Program-made: the position numbers and the translations under genes
Notes under the pieces: model-generated
Seen by the model: the letters and a program-made list of their open reading frames with translations, nothing else
Databases searched by the model: none
What the model was told of the DNA's origin: nothing
In this document: piece by piece, positions 58,466 to 64,000 of the stretch
Layout of the letters: each line of letters opens with the position of its first letter
Position numbering within the stretch: position 1 is the first letter of the stretch
DNA from: Sphingomonas ginsengisoli An et al. 2013
GTDB taxonomy: Bacteria; Pseudomonadota; Alphaproteobacteria; Sphingomonadales; Sphingomonadaceae
Direction: 5' to 3'
NCBI RefSeq assembly: GCF_009363895.1
Contig: NZ_CP045434.1
Span: 2,498,501 to 2,562,500 of the forward strand
Length of the DNA stretch: 64,000 nucleotides

Positions 58466-60292
58466 ATGTCGAAGTTCAGCCGCGCCCTGCTGGGCGCCAG
58501 TCTGTTCGGTCTCGCCGCGCTCGGCGCCGCCACGCCCGCGTCGGCACAGCGGGTCACCCGCATCGTCACCTTCGGCGACAGCTATGCCGACACCGGCAAC
58601 CTGTTTGCTCTCACCGGCCTCAACCCGCTGACCTTCCAGAACGGCATCTATTCGACCGGGCGTTTCTCGGGCGGCACCAACTACATCGACACGCTGTCGC
58701 AGATTTTGAACGCGCCGGTCGAGAATTTCGCCGTCGGCGGTGCCACCGCGGTGCGCGGCAGCAGCTCGTCCTTCGACCTCCAGTTCGAGGTCGACCAGTT
58801 CCTCAACGTCGGCACCCAGTCGCCGGTGCTTCCTAACGGGACGCCGAGCTTCGGCCCGCACGATCTCGTCACCGTCTCGATCGGCGGCAATGATGCGCGC
58901 TACTTCCAGCAAGGCCTTAACAACGGCCGCACCCTGACCGATTCGATCAACGCGACGACCACGCAGTTCAGCCGCCTGGTCGGCGCGGGCGCACAGACGA
59001 TTAGCGTGCTCGCCGGCAACACCGCGCTCTTACCCGAGGTCGCCACCAACCCGACCGCACAGGCGACCCGTGCGGCCTTCTCGACCAGCTACAATAATGC
59101 GGTACAGGCGCAGCTCGCCGGCTTCGCCGCCAACGGCGTGATGGTCCACTATCTCGACCTCACCAAGGTGCTGACCAGCATCCAGACCAACCCGACCGCC
59201 TACGGCCTCGGCAACGGCGTGGTTTGCGCGCCGACCCAGGCGAACGTCCTGTCGGGCTGCAAGGGCTATCTTTTCTACGTCGACGGGCTGCACCTGAGCT
59301 CGGACGGCTTCGCGGTGGTCGGTCAGTATGTCGCCGCGCAGCTGCGCGCGCCGCTGGTGCTCGGTGCGCCGATCAACCTCCAGCTCGACACCGCGCGCCA
59401 GTTCGGCCGCACGCTCGACAACCGGGTCGACATCAGCGCCGCGCGCGCCGGCGCGCCCGCCGAGGGCCTGCACCTCTACATCACCGGCGACGGCTTCCAG
59501 CGCAACGCCAAGGCAACCGAGCAGAGCGACCGCTTCGAGCTGCGCGGCTACGGCGTGACCGTCGGGGCCGAAGCGGGCCTCGGCGACAGCGGCGTGGTCG
59601 GCGTCGCGGTCAACTACGACCGCGACCGCGCCAGCGTCCGTGACGGCGGCGGCCTCACCGACAAGGGCAAGACCCTCCAGGCGGGCGTCTACGGCGGCGT
59701 CGCCGCCAACGGCCTGTTCGTCCAGGGTCATCTCGGCTACGGCCGCACCCGTCACAATATCGACCGCGTCGGCGTGGTCCTCCCGATCACCGCCGATCCC
59801 AAGGGGCATCACTGGGTCGCGGGCGCCAAGGCCGGCTATCTCGCCGATCTGGGTGGCCTCAAGGTCGGCCCGTTCGTCGCCGCCAACTATGCCAAGATCA
59901 AGCTCGACGGCTACACCGAGACCGGCGACGAGGCGCTGAACCTGAGCGTCAGCCGCCAGCGGGCCAAGGCGTTCGTCGGCAACCTCGGGCTCGAGGCGCG
60001 GACCAATTGGGACACCAGCGGCGTAATCGTCCACCCGTTCATCGCCGCCAGCGCAGAAAAGCTGCTGTCGGGCGATGCGCAGTTCGTCCAGTTCGCGCAG
60101 ACGGCCTCGCCGACCATCGTCGACACCTGGCAGCTCGGCGACCGCTCGAAGAAGGTCTACGGCCGCATCACCGGCGGGGCGAGCGCGCCGCTCGGCGGCA
60201 AGGCCAGCCTCGACGTCCAGCTCGGCACCACCGTCGGCAAGAAGGAAGGCAATGAGGTCAACGCCCAGCTCGGCTTCAAGCTCGGCTTCTAA
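58466..60292 (+). CDS. Autotransporter with GDSL/SGNH esterase passenger
   Basis: A 608-residue outer-membrane protein. The signal peptide cleaves after ATPASA (27). The GDSL passenger has TFGDSYADTGN with S39, NFAVGGATAVRG, SIGGNDARYF and a C-terminal Asp-His pair in YVDGLHLSSDG. The last ~280 residues are an autotransporter beta-barrel ending in QLGFKLGF, with a final Phe as expected. Such proteins display lipase or esterase activity on the cell surface (EstA-like). A GGGAGGAA ribosome site precedes the ATG. A terminator follows. Confidence 0.94.
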   Translation: MSKFSRALLGASLFGLAALGAATPASAQRVTRIVTFGDSYADTGNLFALTGLNPLTFQNGIYSTGRFSGGTNYIDTLSQILNAPVENFAVGGATAVRGSSSSFDLQFEVDQFLNVGTQSPVLPNGTPSFGPHDLVTVSIGGNDARYFQQGLNNGRTLTDSINATTTQFSRLVGAGAQTISVLAGNTALLPEVATNPTAQATRAAFSTSYNNAVQAQLAGFAANGVMVHYLDLTKVLTSIQTNPTAYGLGNGVVCAPTQANVLSGCKGYLFYVDGLHLSSDGFAVVGQYVAAQLRAPLVLGAPINLQLDTARQFGRTLDNRVDISAARAGAPAEGLHLYITGDGFQRNAKATEQSDRFELRGYGVTVGAEAGLGDSGVVGVAVNYDRDRASVRDGGGLTDKGKTLQAGVYGGVAANGLFVQGHLGYGRTRHNIDRVGVVLPITADPKGHHWVAGAKAGYLADLGGLKVGPFVAANYAKIKLDGYTETGDEALNLSVSRQRAKAFVGNLGLEARTNWDTSGVIVHPFIAASAEKLLSGDAQFVQFAQTASPTIVDTWQLGDRSKKVYGRITGGASAPLGGKASLDVQLGTTVGKKEGNEVNAQLGFKLGF

Positions 60293-60307
60293 GGCCTCAA
60301 CCTTGTG

Positions 60308-60345
60308 AAAAGGGCGTCGGCCGCGTGCCGGCGCCCTTTTTCATG
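60308..60345. terminator. Bidirectional rho-independent terminator
   Basis: AAAAGGGCG (60308-60316) pairs with CGCCCTTTT (60332-60340) around a CGGC/GCCG stem, followed by T on the + strand and by the mirrored A-run for the minus strand. It can serve both the autotransporter and ruvA genes. Confidence 0.85.
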
Positions 60346-60349
60346 TCCG

Positions 60350-60943
60350 CTATTTGGCGGCCTTGCGCAGCGCCAGCCGGACCAGTGCGTCGAGGCCGGC
60401 GTCGGCACCCAATTCCTCCTGCGCCGCCGCCACCGCCGCACTCGCCTCGGCCGGCTTGAAGCCGAGGTTGGCAAGCGCCGACAGCGCATCATTGGCCGCG
60501 CCGCCGCGGACCGGCGCCGGGCCGCCCGCGACGCCGACCGCCAGCCCGAGCTTGCCCTGCAGTTCGAGCGCGATCCGCTGGGCGAGCTTGGGGCCGACCC
60601 CGCTCGCCCGCGAAATCATCGCTTTGTCGCCCGCCGACACGGCGCGCGCCAGTTCGTCGGGAGAGAGGATCGTCAGGATCGCCAGCGCCAGTCGCCCGCC
60701 GACCCCCTGCACCGAGGTCAGCTGGCGGAACGCCTCGCGCTCGGCCGCCGAGCCGAAGGCGAACAAAGTCATGCTATCCTCGCGCACCTGCAATTCGGTC
60801 AGCAGCACGACCTCCCCGCCAGGCGCGGGGAGGGCGGAGAGCGTCTTGCCCGAGAGGAGGACGAGATAGCCGACCCCGGCCACGTCGACGACGGCGGTGT
60901 CGGACGAGGTTTCGATCAGTGTTCCGGCGAGGCGCGCGATCAT
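60350..60943 (-). CDS. ruvA: Holliday junction branch migration protein RuvA
   Basis: A 197-residue protein with the OB-fold [20 protein letters not shown], two HhH motifs ([20 protein letters not shown] and [20 protein letters not shown]) and a C-terminal domain contacting RuvB ([20 protein letters not shown]). It binds four-way junctions with RuvB. It lies 120 bp after ruvC; a repeat fills the gap. ruvB is not in the window. Confidence 0.96.
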   Translation of the reverse strand: MIARLAGTLIETSSDTAVVDVAGVGYLVLLSGKTLSALPAPGGEVVLLTELQVREDSMTLFAFGSAAEREAFRQLTSVQGVGGRLALAILTILSPDELARAVSAGDKAMISRASGVGPKLAQRIALELQGKLGLAVGVAGGPAPVRGGAANDALSALANLGFKPAEASAAVAAAQEELGADAGLDALVRLALRKAAK

Positions 60944-60972
60944 GGCGATTGTTTAGCGCGCTTTCCCGACCC

Positions 60973-61055
60973 GTCACCCTGAACTTGTTTCAGGGTCCAT
61001 GTCGTCAGCCACGGCTCGGTCGCAAAGATGGATGCTGAAACAAGTTCAGCATGAC
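60973..61055. repeat. Mirror pair of 28-bp hairpin repeats between ruvC and ruvA
   Basis: Unit 1 (60973-61000) and unit 2 (61028-61055) are inverted with respect to each other. Each forms its own small hairpin: CCCTGAA/TTCAGGG in unit 1 and TGCTGAA/TTCAGCA in unit 2 about a CTTGT or ACAAG loop. Bases change in pairs so that each stem is kept. Confidence 0.8.
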
Positions 61056-61063
61056 GGAGGATA

Positions 61064-61552
61064 TCAGCGTACCCCGCGCCCGGCACTTGCCAGATGATGC
61101 GCATGGGTCACCGCCACCGCCAGCGCGTCGGCCGCGTCCGGACCGGCAATCACCGCTCCCGGCAGCAGCCGTGCGATCATCGCGTGGACCTGGTCCTTGG
61201 ACGCGCCGCCGGTCCCGACCACCGCTTTCTTGACCAAGGTCGGGGCATATTCGCCGACCGCCAGCCCGCCCCGCGCGGCGCACAGCAATGCCACCCCGCG
61301 CGCCTGCGCCAGCTTGAGAGTTGAGCCCGGGTTCTGGTTGACGAACACTTCCTCCGCCGCCGCGGCTTCGGGACGGTGCTCAGCGATCAGCCGGTCGAGC
61401 GTGTCGGCCAGCTCGACCAGCCGCGTGGCGAAGGGCGCCGACGCTTTGGTTCGGATCTGCCCGTTAGCGAGGTGGGCCAGGCGATTGCCCTCGGCCCGGA
61501 TCAGGCCCCACCCGGTGCAGCTGAGGCTCGGGTCGAGGCCGAGCACGATCAC
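61064..61552 (-). CDS. ruvC: Holliday junction resolvase RuvC
   Basis: A 162-residue resolvase. Catalytic acids: D7 in [14 protein letters not shown], Glu in [20 protein letters not shown], and Asp residues in [16 protein letters not shown]. It starts at GTG and overlaps the DUF3147 gene by 4 bp. Part of yebC-DUF3147-ruvC-ruvA. Confidence 0.96.
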   Translation of the reverse strand: MIVLGLDPSLSCTGWGLIRAEGNRLAHLANGQIRTKASAPFATRLVELADTLDRLIAEHRPEAAAAEEVFVNQNPGSTLKLAQARGVALLCAARGGLAVGEYAPTLVKKAVVGTGGASKDQVHAMIARLLPGAVIAGPDAADALAVAVTHAHHLASAGRGVR

Positions 61553-61899
61553 AGCTTGAGCCCGAAGCGCGGCCCGGCCCAGACCATCAGCAGATAGAGC
61601 AGCACCGTCAGCGCGCAGCCGAGCGCCAGGCTGAGGTAAAATCCGACGCCATTACGCAGCAGCGCCGGGATCAGCAGGAACATCGGCAGGCTCGGCAGGA
61701 CGAACCAGAAGGTCGCCTGGGCATGCGCCGCCATGTTCGCCGCGTCGGGCTTGTCGTTCCACAGCCACAGCATGCCGAGCACCGACACCAGCGGCAGCGA
61801 GGCGACCAGCGCACCGAACCCTGGATAGCGCTTGGCGATCTCCGACACGGCGGCGACGATCGCGCCGCTCACCAGCGCCTTGACCGCCAGCCACCACAT
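61549..61899 (-). CDS. DUF3147 family membrane protein
   Basis: A 116-residue protein with four hydrophobic segments: [56 protein letters not shown] and [20 protein letters not shown]. The layout fits the DUF3147 family, whose function is unknown. It overlaps yebC by 1 bp and ruvC by 4 bp. Confidence 0.85.
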   Translation of the reverse strand: MWWLAVKALVSGAIVAAVSEIAKRYPGFGALVASLPLVSVLGMLWLWNDKPDAANMAAHAQATFWFVLPSLPMFLLIPALLRNGVGFYLSLALGCALTVLLYLLMVWAGPRFGLKL

Positions 61900-62642
61900 C
61901 AGCCGAGCTTCTCGGCCACCGCGTCGCTGATCTCGTAATTGCCCCACACGGTCTGGACGTCGTCGTCCTCCTCGAGCGTGTCGATCAGCTTCATCAGCTG
62001 CCCGGCATCGTCTTCGCCGACCTCGACCGGGGTCTGCGGACGCCAGGCGAGCTTGGACGATTCCGCTTCGCCGAGGCTGCCCTCGAGCGCCTTGGCGACC
62101 TCGTGCAGGCTGTCCTGCGCAGTCCAGATGCGGTGGCCGTCCTCGTCGCTCTCCACGTCGTCGGCACCAGCCTCGATCGCGGCCTCGAACACCTTGTCAT
62201 TGTCGCCCGCGCTCGCCGGATATTCGACCAGCCCGAGACGATCGAAGCCGTGGCTGACCGAGCCGCTCGCGCCGAGGTTGCCGCCGTTCTTGCTGAACGC
62301 AGTGCGGACATTGGTCGCGGTGCGGTTGCGGTTGTCGGAAAGCGCCTCGACGATCAGCGCGACGCCGCCGGGACCGAAGCCCTCGTAGCGAATCTCCTCG
62401 TAATTTTCGGCGTCCGCGCTCGACGCCTTGTCGATCGAGCGCTGGATATTGTCCTTGGGCATCGACTGCGCCTTGGCGGCGAGCACCGCGGCGCGCAGGC
62501 GTGCGTTCATGTCCGGATCGGGCAGCCCCGACTTGGCCGCGACGGTGATCTCGCGGCTGAGCTTGCTGAACATCGCCGAGCGCTTCTTGTCCTGCGCCCC
62601 CTTGCGATGCATGATATTCTTGAATTTGGAATGGCCGGCCAT
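61899..62642 (-). CDS. YebC/PmpR family transcriptional and translational factor
   Basis: A 247-residue protein beginning [20 protein letters not shown] with further signatures [34 protein letters not shown] and [17 protein letters not shown]. YebC-type proteins act as DNA-binding regulators and also help ribosomes through proline stretches. Typical location upstream of ruvC. The ATG at 62642 matches the family start exactly. Confidence 0.95.
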   Translation of the reverse strand: MAGHSKFKNIMHRKGAQDKKRSAMFSKLSREITVAAKSGLPDPDMNARLRAAVLAAKAQSMPKDNIQRSIDKASSADAENYEEIRYEGFGPGGVALIVEALSDNRNRTATNVRTAFSKNGGNLGASGSVSHGFDRLGLVEYPASAGDNDKVFEAAIEAGADDVESDEDGHRIWTAQDSLHEVAKALEGSLGEAESSKLAWRPQTPVEVGEDDAGQLMKLIDTLEEDDDVQTVWGNYEISDAVAEKLG

Positions 62643-62701
62643 TCTGGCGGGGCTCCTGACCTGATTGTGCAAGTGAAAAACGGTGCGGGACCCTTAGACG
62701 G

Positions 62702-63445
62702 ATGAGTGAGCCGACGACAAGCGTGCGCCCCGCCGACGGCTTCGGTCCGGTCGCCTGGCGCGACTGGTTCGCCTTCCTCCGCAAGCCTACCCTTGCCGTT
62801 CCGCGCCAGCGCTTCGGCCTCGCCGCCATCGCCGCGGTCTGCTGGCTGCTGGTGCTCGACATCGCCTTCAACGTTCCGCTTGCGGCTCTACTGAGCTGGC
62901 TGAGCAAGCGCGAGACGTTGGCGCCGCCGCAATTCTCCGACCTCACCACCCACGGGCCGGTCTTCACTCTGCTGATGGGCGCATTGCTGGCGCCGGTGCT
63001 GGAAGAAATCCTGTTCCGCTCGTGGCTCGACGGGACGCGGCGGCACATCACCTTCTTTCTGATGGTGCTGCTGACTTTTGGCGCCTTCTGGAAATTCGGG
63101 GTGCAGGCCCAGCCGCTGCTGGCGATCGGCGTGGCGGCCGCGCTGCTGGTGGTCGGCGCGCTGCTCGTCTGGCACGCCGAGACGTCGGTGCCGCGCTGGT
63201 TCGCGCGCTATTTTCCGGCGATCTTCTACCTGCAGGCGGTCGCCTTCGCCGGGTCGCACTTCGGCAACTACCCGCTCGACCGCTTATGGCTGCTCGTGCC
63301 GTTCGTCCTGCCGCAATTGCTAGCCGGGCTGATCTTCGGCTTCGCCCGGGTGCGCTACGGGATGTGGGCGAACATCCTGCTCCACGCCAGCAGCAACGCG
63401 GTGTTCTTGACGCTGATGCTGGCGGGGCAGACGCCCCCGGCCTAG
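62702..63445 (+). CDS. CPBP family intramembrane glutamic endopeptidase
   Basis: A 247-residue multi-pass membrane protein. The abortive-infection/CAAX-protease motifs are [19 protein letters not shown] (EExxxR), [18 protein letters not shown] (FxxxH) and [17 protein letters not shown] (HxxxN/B type). Such proteins cleave membrane peptides or process prenylated substrates; the target is unknown. It overlaps the convergent DUF2312 gene by 4 bp. Confidence 0.88.
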   Translation: MSEPTTSVRPADGFGPVAWRDWFAFLRKPTLAVPRQRFGLAAIAAVCWLLVLDIAFNVPLAALLSWLSKRETLAPPQFSDLTTHGPVFTLLMGALLAPVLEEILFRSWLDGTRRHITFFLMVLLTFGAFWKFGVQAQPLLAIGVAAALLVVGALLVWHAETSVPRWFARYFPAIFYLQAVAFAGSHFGNYPLDRLWLLVPFVLPQLLAGLIFGFARVRYGMWANILLHASSNAVFLTLMLAGQTPPA

Positions 63446-63684
63446 TGGAGGCCGAGCGCGTTGCGGTAGGTTTCGAGCAGCGCATCCTGCTCGTCGCGGG
63501 CGTTCTTCTCCATCTTGCGCAGCCGGACGATGGTCCGCATCGTCTTGGTGTCGTAGCCCGTCGCCTTGGCCTCGCCGTAGACGTCCTTGATGTCGTCCGC
63601 GATGCCCTTCTTCTCTTCCTCGAGCCGCTCGATGCGCTCGATGAACAGCCGCAGCTGTTCCGCCGAGACGTTGCCGTCCGCCAT
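63442..63684 (-). CDS. DUF2312 protein, GapR family
   Basis: An 80-residue helical protein: [40 protein letters not shown] and [20 protein letters not shown] match DUF2312. The Caulobacter member GapR is a chromosome-coating protein that binds overtwisted DNA ahead of polymerases and assists topoisomerases. Length and motifs agree. Divergent from pyruvate kinase. Confidence 0.92.
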   Translation of the reverse strand: MADGNVSAEQLRLFIERIERLEEEKKGIADDIKDVYGEAKATGYDTKTMRTIVRLRKMEKNARDEQDALLETYRNALGLH

Positions 63685-63808
63685 GATTTCCTCCCCGAGT
63701 GTCGGATTCTTGTTGTGGCGGGGCTGTAGGCCAGCCGCGCGAACCGTTTCAAGCGGTTGAACCACGCGGCGTTGCGGCTATGGCCGTTGCGCAACAAGGA
63801 GCAGGCAT

Positions 63809-64000
63809 TTGGTACAGGCGGTCGGCCCGCGCGGGCGCAAGGTCCGGATTCTCGCGACACTGGGGCCAGCGAGCGACACGCGCGAGAAGATCGCCAAGCT
63901 GATGGCGGCGGGCGCCGACGCCTTCCGCATCAACATGAGCCACGGCGACCAGGCCGCCAAGGTCAAGCTCGTCCAGGCGATCCGCGGTCTCGAGGAGCAG
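63809..64000 (+). CDS. pyk: Pyruvate kinase, N-terminal fragment (runs off the window)
   Basis: The first 64 codons are visible. TTG at 63809 has an AAGGAG site 7 bp before it. RKVRILATLGPASDTREKIA, KLMAAGADAFRINMSHGDQA are the N-terminal part of the kinase barrel, with the conserved Arg in FRINMSHG. It converts phosphoenolpyruvate and ADP to pyruvate and ATP. Confidence 0.93.
   Translation, partial: MVQAVGPRGRKVRILATLGPASDTREKIAKLMAAGADAFRINMSHGDQAAKVKLVQAIRGLEEQ

Overview
The window is high-GC alphaproteobacterial DNA. Its chromosomal half, about 30.0-64 kb, points to a sphingomonad-type organism: homogentisate dioxygenase followed by fumarylacetoacetase, an lgt - MidA-like methyltransferase - GNAT/PgeF operon, a 1542-residue NAD-glutamate dehydrogenase, RcnB and KTSC proteins, and a yebC-DUF3147-ruvC-ruvA operon. 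The assignment rests on gene content and order only. No rRNA, tRNA or CRISPR array was seen.

Positions 1 to about 29.8 kb form an accessory region that reads as part of an integrative and conjugative element, or a related plasmid-like element. It begins inside a carboxymuconolactone decarboxylase-like gene, which is divergent from a TetR regulator across two palindromic operators. A tightly packed leftward operon follows (8094 down to 1103): AlpA/RdfS-like HTH, RepA-like initiator, ParA, ribbon-helix-helix protein, DUF2840, TraF-type signal peptidase, DUF736, lytic transglycosylase and a VirD2/DUF3363 relaxase. A candidate oriT nick site lies just upstream of the relaxase. A cargo block (Lrp regulator plus two LysE exporters) is inserted next. 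Beyond it lies a DUF6499/DUF2285 pair with the layout of the frameshifted excision activator FseA of Mesorhizobium ICEMlSym(R7A). DUF932, a second DUF736 and a large ParB-like protein are element housekeeping genes. DUF932 and ParB share a ~330-bp repeated leader that contains a covarying hairpin. Two mobile units sit between them: an IS701-like transposase, and an IS91-type transposase plus tyrosine recombinase bounded by a perfect 24-bp inverted repeat. A monooxygenase-like gene and a FitAB/VapBC-type toxin-antitoxin pair also lie in this stretch.

Positions 21.6-29.4 kb are a defence island. A rightward operon encodes a ThsB-like TIR protein, a larger TIR protein, a stand-alone SLOG-like protein and another TIR protein. 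Facing it is a leftward cluster of an AAA+ ATPase and a subtilase (IetAS-type), a 72-residue orphan and a fourth TIR protein. The TIR-TIR-SLOG-TIR operon is the best candidate for an undescribed system: TIR enzymes may make a nucleotide signal that the SLOG protein senses, by analogy with Thoeris.

From about 30 kb to the end the DNA looks chromosomal and ordinary: envelope proteins (glycine-zipper lipoprotein, L,D-transpeptidase, TonB, RcnB), a DUF885 peptidase-like lipoprotein, the lgt operon, an acyl-CoA synthetase / molybdopterin subunit / ferrochelatase / acetoacetyl-CoA reductase cluster, glutamate dehydrogenase, tyrosine-catabolism genes, a GDSL autotransporter, Holliday-junction genes, a GapR-family gene and the start of pyruvate kinase. 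Points of note there are a molybdopterin subunit lacking its usual catalytic Glu motif and lying 7.8 kb from its likely [2Fe-2S] partner, a GNAT-PgeF fusion, a probable CTG start, and two families of dispersed inverted repeats.
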